DNA of 64,000 nt from Acinetobacter kyonggiensis (lineage in GTDB: Bacteria > Pseudomonadota > Gammaproteobacteria > Pseudomonadales > Moraxellaceae). Shown here in pieces: positions 54,257 through 62,855 of this stretch; the stretch's first letter is position 1, and each line of letters begins with the position of its first letter. The position numbers were made by a program, and so were the translations under genes. The notes below the pieces were generated by a model. That model was not told the origin of the DNA, made no database searches, and saw only the letters and a program-made list of their open reading frames with translations. The DNA lies in NCBI RefSeq assembly GCF_900107285.1, contig NZ_FNPK01000014.1, forward strand, positions 27,026-91,025. The letters are read 5' to 3'.

Positions 54257-55258
54257 ATGAAGCTGCTCCGCCTGAATGCTTTAGCGCCTAATTTTCAATT
54301 GCCAAAAACTGCCGTCACCATTGGTAATTTTGACGGTGTACATTTGGGTCATCAGGCGATGATTGCACAATTAAAAGACCTTGCAGCAGCGCAAAATTTA
54401 AAAACCTTGGTGATGATTTTTGAACCACAACCTTTAGAGTTCTTTAAAGGTTATGAAGCACCGCCACGTATTAGTTCATTACGTGAAAAAGTCGAATATC
54501 TGACTGAACTGGGTGTCGACTATATTGTCATCGCAAAATTTGATAATTATTTCCGTAGCTTAAGTGCTGAAGAGTTTGCACAAATACTCAAACAAAAACT
54601 CAATGCACATAGCCTTGTATTGGGTGATGACTTCCATTTTGGCAAAAACCGTCAGGGCAATAGCGAATTTCTACGTCACTATGGTTTCCATGTCACCAAT
54701 TTAAATACCATCGAACAAAACGGTGAACGGGTCAGTTCCACCCGTATTCGGCAAACCTTACAAGCTGGTGATTTAGCACTCGCTGCACAATTATTAGGTC
54801 GCCCTTATAGCATCACTGGTCGGGTGCAATATGGTGATCAAATTGGACGGACAATTAATTTCCCGACCATCAATGTCCGTCTCAACCGCCATAAACCCTG
54901 TTTAAATGGTATTTACGGCGTTGAAGTCTTATGTGAAACCGAATCTTTAAAAGATAAAGTCCAAGCCCAGCATCCTGAAAAACTCGGAATTGCAGCTTAT
55001 GACCCCACTGCCCTGTTTGGTGCAGGACATGTGGGTACACGGCCAGCCATCAAACAGGAACATCCTGAATGGCGATTAGAAGTACATTTTCCTGATATTT
55101 CTGCTAATCTGTATGGCCTGTTAATGCGGGTGACGTTCTTAAACTATTTACATGGTGAAAAGGACTACCCTTCGCTTGAAGCATTAAAAGCGGGAATTGA
55201 TGATGATGTTGAGAAACTGCTTGAGTTTCGACAAAACAGCCCTCATTTTCCCTTTTAA
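54257..55258 (+). CDS. ribF: bifunctional riboflavin kinase/FAD synthetase
   Basis: Makes FMN and FAD. The ATG at 54257 gives the normal N-terminus MKLLRLNALAP; further in-frame starts upstream add unconserved residues. The N-terminal FAD synthetase domain has the HIGH-like GNFDGVHLGHQ and GDDFHFGKNRQGN and VSSTRIRQ, and the C-terminal flavokinase domain has GDQIGRTINFPTINV and LEVHFPDI...YGLLMRV. At 333 residues it is a little longer than E. coli RibF. It is followed 64 bp later by ileS, and then lspA and fkpB, the standard ribF-ileS-lspA-fkpB cluster. Confidence 0.95.
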   Translation: MKLLRLNALAPNFQLPKTAVTIGNFDGVHLGHQAMIAQLKDLAAAQNLKTLVMIFEPQPLEFFKGYEAPPRISSLREKVEYLTELGVDYIVIAKFDNYFRSLSAEEFAQILKQKLNAHSLVLGDDFHFGKNRQGNSEFLRHYGFHVTNLNTIEQNGERVSSTRIRQTLQAGDLALAAQLLGRPYSITGRVQYGDQIGRTINFPTINVRLNRHKPCLNGIYGVEVLCETESLKDKVQAQHPEKLGIAAYDPTALFGAGHVGTRPAIKQEHPEWRLEVHFPDISANLYGLLMRVTFLNYLHGEKDYPSLEALKAGIDDDVEKLLEFRQNSPHFPF

Positions 55259-55322
55259 ATCCCAAATTTTTTTACTGTAAAATGCGTCAGCCTAAGCCTG
55301 ATTAAATTGGAAGACAACTTGC

Positions 55323-58169
55323 ATGAGCGATAAGCAAACTCCTGAAAATGCAGTGGATTATAAAGCCACGCTAAACCTCCCAGGTACTGAATTTGCAATG
55401 AAAGCAAATCTTGCAGTACGTGAAGCAAAATGGTTAGAAGAGTGGTATGCCGACAACATTTATCAGCAGATTCGTGCATCGCGTATTGGCAAGAAAAAAT
55501 ATGTGCTTCATGACGGCCCTCCTTATGCCAATGGTCAAATCCACCTCGGTCATGCGGTGAATAAAGTCCTCAAAGACATCATCATCAAAAGCCGTATTAT
55601 GGATGGTTTTGATGCGCCCTATGTTCCGGGTTGGGACTGTCACGGTTTACCAATTGAACTGAAAGTTGAAGAAAAAGTGGGGAAAGTCGGTGTCAAAGTC
55701 GATGCCGCAACATTCCGTAAACATTGCCGTGAATATGCCTACACTCAAGTCGAATTACAGAAGAAAGACTTTGTGCGTATGGGTGTGTTCGGTGATTGGG
55801 ACAATCCTTACTTAACCATGAACTTTGCACAAGAAGCCAACATTGTGCGTTCATTGGGCGAAATTCAAAAACAAGGTCATATCCAACCCGGTCTGAAACC
55901 CGTCAACTGGTGTTTAGATTGTGGTTCTGCACTGGCAGAAGCGGAAGTTGAATATGAAGATAAAAAATCAGACGCGATTGATGTCGGTTTTAGCGTTGTT
56001 GATTTAGCTGATTTATCTGCACGTGTCGGTGTAAGTGTTACAGATTCAACCGATATCGTGATCTGGACCACGACACCTTGGACGATGCCTGCCAACCAAG
56101 CAGTTTCATTACATGCAGATATTGAATACCAATTAGTCACCGCACGCGGGACAGAAAAAGCTACGCAAAACTTTATCTTAGCGAAAGATTTAGTGGAATC
56201 TGCCACTGAACGCTATGGCTTTACTACCGTTGAAGTCATTGCAGACTTTAGGGGTAACACACTTGAAAATCTACAATTACAACATCCGTTAATTTCTGAG
56301 CGCCAAGTACCCGTCATTTTAGGTGAACACGTCACCGCAACCAGTGGTACAGGTGCGGTACATACTGCTCCCGGCCATGGTGTGGACGACTATAAAGTTG
56401 GCCTGCTGTACAACTTAAAAGTGGATAATCCTGTCGGCGGTAACGGTGTGTATTTACCGACTGCACCCATTTTTGCAGGCGAACATATTTACAAAGCCAA
56501 TCCGAAAATCATTGAAGCATTAACGACCAACAATAAACTTTGGGCGCATGTGGTGATCAAACACAGCTATCCACATTGCTGGCGTCACAAAACACCAATC
56601 ATCTTCCGTGCAACCCCACAGTGGTTCATCAGCATGGATGATCAAGGCTTACGTCAAGATGCGCTCAATGCCATCGAAAATGACATCAGTTTTGTGCCAG
56701 ATTGGGGTAAAAACCGTATTCACTCGATGATCGAAGGTCGTCCAGACTGGTGTATCTCACGTCAACGTACTTGGGGTGTGCCAATCCCATTCTTCGTGCA
56801 CAAAGATACCAACGAGCTACACCCTCGTACGCCTGAACTGATTGAAGAAGTGGCTAAACTGATTGAGCAAGAAGGCATTGATGGTTGGTATAACCGCGAT
56901 GCATCTGAATTCATTGGTGCAGATGCGCAGCACTACAATGCAGTTCGTGACACCTTAGATGTCTGGTTCGATTCAGGTACAACCCATTTTGCCGTACTGC
57001 GTGAACGTGAAGAACTCACTGACCCTGCTGATTTGTACCTTGAAGGTTCAGACCAACATCGTGGCTGGTTCCAGTCTTCATTATTAACCTCGATTGCCAT
57101 TAATAAGCGTGCACCCTATAAAGGCTTACTCACTCATGGTTTCGTGGTGGATGAGAAAGGTCGTAAGATGTCTAAATCACTGGGTAATATCATTGCCCCT
57201 CAAGACATCATTAAAGATATGGGTGCTGATGGTTTACGTTTCTGGATTGCATCTGCCGACTACCGTTATGAAATGACCGCAGGTAAAGAAATCTTTAGCC
57301 GTGCATCAGATGGTTATCGTCGTATTCGTAATACGCTTCGTTTCTTATTGGCAAACTTAAATGGTTTCACTCCTGCAACAGATGCGTTACCTGTAGACCA
57401 ATTGATCGCACTAGATCAATATATTTTACAACGTGCTGCGGATGTACAGAAAACCATTCAACAAGCCTACGAAGATATGAATTTCCATATCGTCACCAAT
57501 GCTTTGACTAATTTCTGTATCAATGACTTGGGCGGTTTCTACCTCGACATCATCAAAGACCGTCAGTACACCACCAAAGCTGATTCTCAAGCACGTCATT
57601 CTGCACAAACCGCGTTGTATCATTTGGTACAAGCCTTTGTCCGTTGGATGGCACCAATCTTGACCTTTACTGCACAAGAAGCTTGGCCGTTAATTCCGGG
57701 TCAAACTGAAAAATACGTGTTCACCACTGAATGGTATGACATTCCTGTTGCTTCAACTGCGAACCTAATTTCAGAAGCCGATTGGCAAACCATGATTGCA
57801 GTTAAATCGGCAGTGAACAAGCAAATTGAAGCTGCACGTAATGCTAAATTGATTGGTTCAAATCTGTCTGCCAAAGTTGAACTTTGGGCCAATGCTGAGC
57901 TCAAAATGGTACTGGATCAATTAAATGATGAGCTTCGTTTCGTCCTAATTACCTCAACTGTAATTGTCAATGCATTTGATGAGACCCAAGGTGAAGCGAC
58001 TGATCTCGAAGGCTTACGCGTCAAGGTATCGGCTGCGGAAGGTGAAAAGTGTGCACGTTGCTGGCATGTCCTTCCAGATGTAAATACACATCTTGAACAT
58101 CCAGGTCTGTGTTCTCGTTGTATTATCAACCTTCCTACAGGTCAAGGCGAAGAGAGAAAATATGCCTAA
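55323..58169 (+). CDS. ileS: isoleucine-tRNA ligase
   Basis: Class I synthetase for tRNA-Ile with editing activity. The 948-residue protein has the HIGH motif in [16 protein letters not shown], the CP1 editing domain with [16 protein letters not shown], the KMSKS motif [10 protein letters not shown], an anticodon-binding region, and a C-terminal zinc site (CARCWH and CSRCI). Length and zinc site indicate the standard bacterial, mupirocin-sensitive-type form rather than the eukaryote-like IleS2. Its stop overlaps the lspA start by 8 bp. Confidence 0.97.
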   Translation: MSDKQTPENAVDYKATLNLPGTEFAMKANLAVREAKWLEEWYADNIYQQIRASRIGKKKYVLHDGPPYANGQIHLGHAVNKVLKDIIIKSRIMDGFDAPYVPGWDCHGLPIELKVEEKVGKVGVKVDAATFRKHCREYAYTQVELQKKDFVRMGVFGDWDNPYLTMNFAQEANIVRSLGEIQKQGHIQPGLKPVNWCLDCGSALAEAEVEYEDKKSDAIDVGFSVVDLADLSARVGVSVTDSTDIVIWTTTPWTMPANQAVSLHADIEYQLVTARGTEKATQNFILAKDLVESATERYGFTTVEVIADFRGNTLENLQLQHPLISERQVPVILGEHVTATSGTGAVHTAPGHGVDDYKVGLLYNLKVDNPVGGNGVYLPTAPIFAGEHIYKANPKIIEALTTNNKLWAHVVIKHSYPHCWRHKTPIIFRATPQWFISMDDQGLRQDALNAIENDISFVPDWGKNRIHSMIEGRPDWCISRQRTWGVPIPFFVHKDTNELHPRTPELIEEVAKLIEQEGIDGWYNRDASEFIGADAQHYNAVRDTLDVWFDSGTTHFAVLREREELTDPADLYLEGSDQHRGWFQSSLLTSIAINKRAPYKGLLTHGFVVDEKGRKMSKSLGNIIAPQDIIKDMGADGLRFWIASADYRYEMTAGKEIFSRASDGYRRIRNTLRFLLANLNGFTPATDALPVDQLIALDQYILQRAADVQKTIQQAYEDMNFHIVTNALTNFCINDLGGFYLDIIKDRQYTTKADSQARHSAQTALYHLVQAFVRWMAPILTFTAQEAWPLIPGQTEKYVFTTEWYDIPVASTANLISEADWQTMIAVKSAVNKQIEAARNAKLIGSNLSAKVELWANAELKMVLDQLNDELRFVLITSTVIVNAFDETQGEATDLEGLRVKVSAAEGEKCARCWHVLPDVNTHLEHPGLCSRCIINLPTGQGEERKYA

Positions 58170-58704
58170 TCCACAACCGAAAAAGGGCTTATTCCAATTC
58201 TACCTACACAATTTAGTGTGGGTGGGTTTATCCATTGTCGCGATTATTCTCGACCAATGGACCAAATGGATTGCAACGACACATCTGAATTATGCAGATC
58301 CTGTGCCGGTACTGCCCTTTTTAAATTGGACATTGCTACATAACTATGGCGCAGCTTTTAGTTTCTTGTCCGATGCAGGTGGATGGCAACGTTATTTCTT
58401 TACTTCACTTGCAGGTTTAGTGTCTGTAATTTTTGTATTTTGGCTCATGCGTATGCCAAAAAAAATCGTGATTTTACCGCTGGCGATTGCCCTCATTTTG
58501 GGTGGTGCCATCGGTAATTTAATTGACCGTGTCTCTTTAGGTTATGTGGTCGATTTTATTCATGTGTACTACAACAACAGCCATTTCCCTGCTTTTAATA
58601 TTGCAGATAGTGCCATTACCTTAGGCACAATTCTGCTGCTTATCGATACGTTTTTCCTCGAAAAACAACGTATTCAACGTGCTGAAGTGCAACAACATGA
58701 CTGA
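58162..58704 (+). CDS. lspA: lipoprotein signal peptidase
   Basis: Inner-membrane aspartic protease that cleaves prolipoproteins; several of its predicted substrates are encoded here (24114, 45886, 46875, 61620). The ATG at 58162 overlaps ileS by 8 bp and gives a protein of 180 residues with four transmembrane segments. Catalytic Asp residues lie in [10 protein letters not shown] and [20 protein letters not shown] and [11 protein letters not shown] are other conserved blocks. It overlaps fkpB by 8 bp. Confidence 0.95.
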   Translation: MPNPQPKKGLFQFYLHNLVWVGLSIVAIILDQWTKWIATTHLNYADPVPVLPFLNWTLLHNYGAAFSFLSDAGGWQRYFFTSLAGLVSVIFVFWLMRMPKKIVILPLAIALILGGAIGNLIDRVSLGYVVDFIHVYYNNSHFPAFNIADSAITLGTILLLIDTFFLEKQRIQRAEVQQHD

Positions 58705-59179
58705 AATGATTAATCCCAATGAAGAAACCCGTATTGCTGAAGGCTCAAAAGTAGAGCTTCACTTTTCTGTTGCTATTGAAAATGGCGTAGAAATTGACAA
58801 TACCCGTAGCCGTGAAGAACCTGTCAGCCTTGTCATGGGCGATGGCAGCTTACTGCCGGGCTTTGAAAAAGCACTGTTTGGTTTACGTGCTGGTGACCGT
58901 CGTACCGTCAGCCTTCCACCCGAAGATGCTTTTGGTCCGTGGAATTCTGAAAATATTCAAACTTTTGACACGGTGAAATTCGAACAAACACCAATTGTCG
59001 GTCATATGATTGAATTTGAAGATAAAGCCAAACAAAGCTTATTTGGTGTGGTGAAATCAGTCGGTGAAGATATTACTGAAATTGATTTCAATCACCCGCT
59101 TGCTGGCAAAGATATTACTTTTGAAGTGGAAATCTTTAAAGTCACACCTGCTGGTCAGCAAGGCATTAAAATTATGTAA
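58697..59179 (+). CDS. fkpB: FKBP-type peptidyl-prolyl isomerase, SlpA/FkpB type
   Basis: A 160-residue cytosolic prolyl isomerase with chaperone activity. It has the FKBP core (GSKVELHFSVAIENG...MGDGSLLPGFEKALFGLRAGDRR) with the inserted IF domain typical of SlyD/SlpA proteins (about residues 75-125). Unlike SlyD it lacks a His-rich tail. The ATG at 58697 overlaps lspA by 8 bp, and a second Met lies three codons later, so the exact start is uncertain. It is the last gene of the cluster, before a terminator. Confidence 0.9.
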   Translation: MTEMINPNEETRIAEGSKVELHFSVAIENGVEIDNTRSREEPVSLVMGDGSLLPGFEKALFGLRAGDRRTVSLPPEDAFGPWNSENIQTFDTVKFEQTPIVGHMIEFEDKAKQSLFGVVKSVGEDITEIDFNHPLAGKDITFEVEIFKVTPAGQQGIKIM

Positions 59180-59206
59180 TGCAGCATTTGCTGAGACCTC
59201 ATAAAC

Positions 59207-59228
59207 AAGCTCCTTCGGGAGCTTTTTT
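59207..59228 (+). terminator. terminator of the ribF-fkpB cluster
   Basis: AAGCTCC-TTCG-GGAGCTTTTTT: a stable UUCG-type tetraloop stem with T-run, 27 bp after fkpB. Confidence 0.93.
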
Positions 59229-59316
59229 AGGTTAAGTCAAATACAAAATCCTCATATTCAGCCCTGCATATTCATATTAATTTAGAGCGCAACGACATAA
59301 AAAATACAGGTTCAAC

Positions 59317-59859
59317 ATGAAAATTCAAATTATTGTTGGTAGTGTGCGTGAAGGGCGTATTGCGATTAAAGTCGCACGTTGGGTACAACGCAGTATCGAA
59401 AAAGCAAATTTTAGTACCGTTCAGACTGAACTGGTCGATTTAAAACAATGGGATCTGCCTATTTTTGCAGGAGCACATCCTCCAATTACGGGTATTTATG
59501 ATCAACCCAAACAACAAGAATGGGCAGACAAAATCTCCCAAGCCGATGCCATTATTTTTATCAGCCCTGAATACAATCATGGCTACAGTCCAGCCTTAAA
59601 AAATGCTTTAGATTACTTAGGCAAAGAATGGCAAGGTAAACCCGCGGCCTATATTGGCTATGGTGCAACCAATGGATCACGTTCGATTGATCAAATTCGT
59701 CAAGTCGGCACACAATTGGGCTTAATTGACAATAATGCCGTCATTGAAATTCGTGACATCTTCTCACGCAATAAAACGGAAGAATTTGAACCGAATGAAT
59801 TTGATGAAAAAAGGCTGACTTCCATTTTGGATAAATTGATCCAATATGTCAGTGCCTGA
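59317..59859 (+). CDS. NAD(P)H-dependent FMN reductase family protein
   Basis: A 180-residue flavodoxin-like oxidoreductase. The FMN phosphate loop is GSVREGRIAIKVA, and the second flavin contact is ISPEYNHGYSPALKNALDYLGKEW, the pattern of the YieF/ChrR/azoreductase-type FMN reductases. The start is preceded by a moderate site (CAGGTTCAAC). It is monocistronic. It is a possible but unproven source of reduced flavin for SsuD, whose usual partner ssuE is not in the ssu operon. Its stop is only 15 bp before the regulatory site of the first sRNA gene. Confidence 0.85.
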   Translation: MKIQIIVGSVREGRIAIKVARWVQRSIEKANFSTVQTELVDLKQWDLPIFAGAHPPITGIYDQPKQQEWADKISQADAIIFISPEYNHGYSPALKNALDYLGKEWQGKPAAYIGYGATNGSRSIDQIRQVGTQLGLIDNNAVIEIRDIFSRNKTEEFEPNEFDEKRLTSILDKLIQYVSA

Positions 59860-59874
59860 TATTTTTTAGCCTGT

Positions 59875-59892
59875 TGTCGGTTTTGGCTTACA
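59875..59892 (+). promoter_or_regulatory. GacA-type upstream activating sequence of sRNA A
   Basis: TGTCGG-TTTTGG-CTTACA fits the Pseudomonas GacA site TGTAAG-N6-CTTACA at 10 of 12 half-site positions with the correct N6 spacing, and its flanks extend the symmetry (GTTGT and ACAAC). Its centre is about 65 bp before the predicted transcript start, and its end is 61 bp from the first sRNA hairpin, the same as in the second copy. Confidence 0.65.
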
Positions 59893-59948
59893 ACAGTTGC
59901 AGAAAATCAGCGCTTTTCACACATCATTTATAACGCTATATTAAAGTC

Positions 59949-60083
59949 ATACAGAGACAGGAAGTCTCTAATGCATAAAACAATAACAATAAAGCATAAA
60001 CAGCAGGAAGCTGATAGGTACGACAGGAGTAATACCTTTAAATGAATATGAAAAAGCCTCGACAGGATGTCGGGGCTTTTTTT
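59949..60083 (+). ncRNA. CsrB/RsmY-RsmZ-like small RNA A (predicted CsrA-sequestering)
   Basis: A predicted RNA of about 135 nt. A -10 box TATATT (59937-59942) precedes it. Hairpin 1 is AGAGAC-AGGAA-GTCTCT (59953-59969). A linker CAATAACAATAA follows. Hairpin 2 is CAGC-AGGAA-GCTG (60001-60013). Hairpin 3 (60016-60037) has arms AGGTA/TACCT and a loop with ACAGGAG. Hairpin 4 is the terminator, AAAGCCTCGACA-GGA-TGTCGGGGCTTT plus T-run (60053-60083). All four loops or stem tips show GGA, the CsrA/RsmA contact, in the CAGGA(A/T)G context of CsrB. There is no ribosome binding site or ORF. Confidence 0.75.
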
Positions 60084-60115
60084 ATTTCATGCTTGGGACA
60101 CTCAAAATTTATCAA

Positions 60116-60424
60116 TTAAAGATTTACTTGAAAGCCTAAATCAACATTACATGCAGCTTGCCCATCCGTATGCTCCCCATTGTCTAAAGCACTTTCTCGT
60201 AAAATAATTTTGACCTGATGAAATTGAGAAACGATATAAATCACGTTGAGTCGCTCAAGATCGCCCCGTAAAACAATCAATATGGATGAGCGTAAACAGT
60301 TCGGGTTGTCATAAGTGTGGTGGCGCAGAAAATCGATGCGATGCACCACTAAATGAACATCACGATCTATTTTAGGAAGTTAAAAGGCTTCTTTTAAAGC
60401 GTTATGTACAGCATCTATTATCCC
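60116..60424 (-). pseudogene. tautomerase family protein remnant, N-terminus lost and frameshifted
   Basis: The end of the reading frame (QVKIILRESALDNGEHTDGQ then VDLGFQVNL) matches the C-terminus of Tautomerase_2-type proteins, whose pattern is DVKIVLxExPxENWGxxGGQPASDVDLGFKV. Upstream, a short stretch in another frame, IIDAVHNALKEAF, fits the family helix after the N-terminal Pro strand. Then a stop and a shift lead into LPKIDRDVHLVVHRIDF. No start or catalytic N-terminal Pro remains. It therefore looks like a decayed gene with at least one frameshift and a missing first strand, lying between sRNA A and the sugar dehydrogenase. Confidence 0.65.
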
Positions 60425-60438
60425 TGATTAAAGGCAGC

Positions 60439-61620
60439 TTATTGCGCAGTGAATTGCAGTAATCTGGCATTTTTCCCATCTTCAAGCACCCAAATTGAAC
60501 CATCCCCAACTTCGAGTAAACCACGTATCCGTTGCTGCATCTTTAAACGCTGTACTTCAATCACAGGCTTCATTTCAGTATCCACAATCACAATTGCCTT
60601 AGAAGATAAGCCACCAATCAGCGCTTTATTTTTCCATGCAGGAAATTGATTTCCTGTATAAAAAATTAAACTAGATGGGGAGATAACAGGTGTCCAACTC
60701 ATCGCAGGTGCTTTAAATTCTGGATGAGTATCATGATCAGGGATGTCTGTACCATCGTAATGATCACCATTCGAAACCACGGGATAGCCATAATTTTCAC
60801 CTTTAACGATAATATTGAGTTCATCGCCACCCTTAGGGCCCATTTCAACGCTCCAAAGCTGATCTTTATCATCAAATGCCATACCTAATAGATTACGATG
60901 CCCCAATGACCAGACTTGTTTGGCAATTTCACCTCTGTCTGTAAAGGGATTACCCGACGCAGCTGTACCATCATCATTTAAACGTAAAATCTTGCCTAAA
61001 TTGGAGTTCATATCCTGTGCAGGATCAAATTTCTGCCGCTCACCTGAACTAATCCATAGCTTTCCATCTGTACCAAATAAAATACGATGTGAATAATGTC
61101 CTTGCCCCTGTACTTTGGGCACTTGTGTCCAAATGGTCTTTAAATGTTTTATCTGCGGGTTTGCAGCATCCGACAAATCTAATTCACCACGTGCAACCAC
61201 AGCACCATAACCACCTTGTCCCGCTTCGACATAACTGATATAAAGCCAATGATTACGTTGAAACTGAGGATGTAATGCAATATCTCCTAAGCCGCCTTGT
61301 CCACCATAAGCCACTGTAGGTAGTCCTTTAATTTCAACCTGTTGTTTTGTTTTTGGATTAAATAGTTTTAACTTTCCTTTACGCTCCGTCACCAGTACAC
61401 GACCATCTTTTAAAGCTGCCATTGCCCAAGGTTCATTAAACTGTGCAATCGTTTTAATTTGATAGGTTTGATCGATCCGACTTGCAGATGTTGCTTTGGC
61501 TGTTTCAGCCGCTGTTTTTTGCTCAAATTTAGAAGAATTTGTTTGTGTATTACATGCCATTAAAATCAAAGAACTTGTTAAAGTCACCGTAGTAAGCATA
61601 CTCAGTCGTAATATTTTCAT
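60439..61620 (-). CDS. PQQ-dependent sugar dehydrogenase (GSDH/YliI type), lipoprotein
   Basis: A beta-propeller glucose/sorbosone-dehydrogenase-family protein of 393 residues. The ATG at 61620 (GTGGAAATC upstream) gives a lipoprotein signal ending in LMACNT (Cys23). Family motifs are FNEPWAMAALKDGRVLVTERKGKL, GQGGLGDIALHPQF, the HYSHRILFGTDGKLWISSGER block with catalytic His, and GKILRLNDDG and HRNLLGMAFD and YGYPVVSNGDHYD. It is nearer in size to E. coli YliI (aldose sugar dehydrogenase) than to the larger soluble GdhB of Acinetobacter. PQQ biosynthesis genes are not in the window. Confidence 0.88.
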   Translation of the reverse strand: MKILRLSMLTTVTLTSSLILMACNTQTNSSKFEQKTAAETAKATSASRIDQTYQIKTIAQFNEPWAMAALKDGRVLVTERKGKLKLFNPKTKQQVEIKGLPTVAYGGQGGLGDIALHPQFQRNHWLYISYVEAGQGGYGAVVARGELDLSDAANPQIKHLKTIWTQVPKVQGQGHYSHRILFGTDGKLWISSGERQKFDPAQDMNSNLGKILRLNDDGTAASGNPFTDRGEIAKQVWSLGHRNLLGMAFDDKDQLWSVEMGPKGGDELNIIVKGENYGYPVVSNGDHYDGTDIPDHDTHPEFKAPAMSWTPVISPSSLIFYTGNQFPAWKNKALIGGLSSKAIVIVDTEMKPVIEVQRLKMQQRIRGLLEVGDGSIWVLEDGKNARLLQFTAQ

Positions 61621-61747
61621 TATGATTTCCACTTTTATGCAAGTTGCTATCATTGTCATTCTAAGTAATTTATTCAAAATCACTATTTTTTATTGTTAAT
61701 TACTACAGCCCATTGATCCTAAAAAAAATAATGGACAAAAATTATAG

Positions 61748-61765
61748 TGTAGGAAATAACGTACA
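61748..61765 (+). promoter_or_regulatory. GacA-type upstream activating sequence of sRNA B
   Basis: TGTAGG-AAATAA-CGTACA matches TGTAAG-N6-CTTACA at 10 of 12 half-site positions with N6 spacing, and the symmetry extends by one base each side (G...C). Its end is 61 bp before hairpin 1 of sRNA B, exactly as for sRNA A, and its centre lies about 65 bp before the expected transcript start. Confidence 0.65.
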
Positions 61766-61821
61766 CAGGCTGCTGCTTTTTGCGTATATACCAACGAATG
61801 GAGTTTTATTATGCTTAACTC

Positions 61822-61951
61822 ATTAGGAAACAGGATGTTTCCCAAATGAAAACAATAACAATAAGTTTGAACATCAGGATGTGAGGTATGGCAGAAGTTA
61901 TACCTAAGCAACGCATACAAAAAAGCCCTCTCATCATGATAGGGCTTTTTT
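61822..61951 (+). ncRNA. CsrB/RsmY-RsmZ-like small RNA B (paralogue of RNA A)
   Basis: A predicted RNA of about 130 nt. The -10 box TATGCT (61810-61815) is 16 bp before hairpin 1, as in RNA A. Hairpin 1 is GGAAAC-AGGAT-GTTTCC (61826-61842), the linker CAATAACAATAA is identical to that of RNA A, and hairpin 2 is ACAT-CAGG-ATGT (61871-61882). Hairpin 3 (61884-61905, arms AGGTAT/ATACCT) has the same 22-nt length as in RNA A but its loop reads GCAGAAG, so the GGA is gone. The terminator stem AAAAAGCCCT/AGGGCTTTTTT (61918-61951) also lacks GGA. It should hold fewer CsrA sites. Confidence 0.7.
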
Positions 61952-61964
61952 GCATTTAAGTGAT

Positions 61965-62288
61965 TTAAGCTATTCCTTTTAAGCTCTTTAAATAACTCAC
62001 TATTTCTTGATTACCTGCCATTTCAGCAAGTTCTAAAGCTGTATAAGTACTGCGATGATTAATATCTGCACCTTTACTAATCAATAGCTTCACTACCTCT
62101 AAATGATCATTTTCAGCTGCTGCATGTAAGGCACTATAACCTTCTTCATCGGCAGAGTTGACGTCCAGACCTTCCTGTAGCGCCTGCTCGACCTGTTCGA
62201 TGTCGCCTAAAGATGCCCAGTACACCAGTTCAGGAAGATGCAGCTCGTCATCATCTTCAGGGATTGGGGAGATAGAATTAAATTGCAT
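61965..62288 (-). CDS. small ankyrin-repeat protein
   Basis: A 107-residue protein with about two and a half ankyrin repeats. An acidic N-terminal stretch (SPIPEDDDELHLPELVYWASLGDIEQVEQALQEGLDVN) leads into the canonical repeats (DEEGYSALHAAAENDHLEVVKLLISKGADIN and YTALELAEMAGNQEIVSYLKSL). It has no signal peptide, so cytosolic protein-protein contact is likely, partner unknown. It ends 13 bp from the bidirectional-looking terminator of sRNA B and stands alone, next to a disrupted defence gene. Confidence 0.82.
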   Translation of the reverse strand: MQFNSISPIPEDDDELHLPELVYWASLGDIEQVEQALQEGLDVNSADEEGYSALHAAAENDHLEVVKLLISKGADINHRSTYTALELAEMAGNQEIVSYLKSLKGIA

Positions 62289-62360
62289 TTTTATAGCCTT
62301 TTAAATTTATATAATCTCTATTCTTCCTTAAGATAGAGTGCTTTTCAATTTAGATTATGC

Positions 62361-62855
62361 CTAATAGGTAAATGTATTTGGTTCTATAAGTTGTTTTACA
62401 GAATCTATTAAATTGTCATAGTGTAGAAATAGCTTTCTATTCTGCTCACCTTCTCTTCTTATTCTATATGTTCTTTGATTAAAATCTTTTCTTCTACCCG
62501 CAATTACAACAAAGTGAATTAACGTCTTGTCTAACTTGTAGAATTCATGTGGCAAGCTTTTTTCAATTGTTTTATGCCTATTAAAGAATTCAGATAGTGA
62601 GTCAAAATTTTCCTCAAGCCAAATTTCCCAATCCTTAACCTGAGATTCACCTTTTCTTAGAACATTACCAAAGTCTCCATTTTGCAAAGTTATTGAACCT
62701 GATGGAGCTTCAAGTTCAACAAATACAAAATGCCATCCGTCAGAATTCTCACCTAATAACAAATAATCTGCTTTAAAAGATGTTCCCAACCTAAATTCAT
62801 TAAAAACATGTGCTTCATGGTGCCCAAAATTAAAATATTTCTTTAGGAGTGAACC
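62361..62855 (-). pseudogene. Shedu-type (DUF4263) nuclease, C-terminal remnant
   Basis: From the IS edge at 62855 down, the frame is open for about 164 codons: HEAHVFNEFRLGTSFKADYL, then FVFVELEAPSGSITL, GDFGNVLRKGESQVKDWEIWL. These are landmarks of the Shedu/DUF4263 PD-(D/E)xK nuclease core: the Asp in KADYLL, ELE in the core strand, and the Gln of SQVKDW. The family protein SduA is an anti-phage nuclease of several hundred residues; here everything before the core is missing because the IS630-like element sits exactly at the point where the frame stops making sense. A TTG at 62789 could start a 142-residue fragment, but it would lack any regulatory part. Confidence 0.72.

Noticed and set aside
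61696..61920. 74-codon minus-strand open frame between the sugar dehydrogenase and ankyrin genes
   Set aside because: It is antisense to the structured sRNA B and its control site, has many Cys/His/Tyr residues at random and no ribosome binding site.
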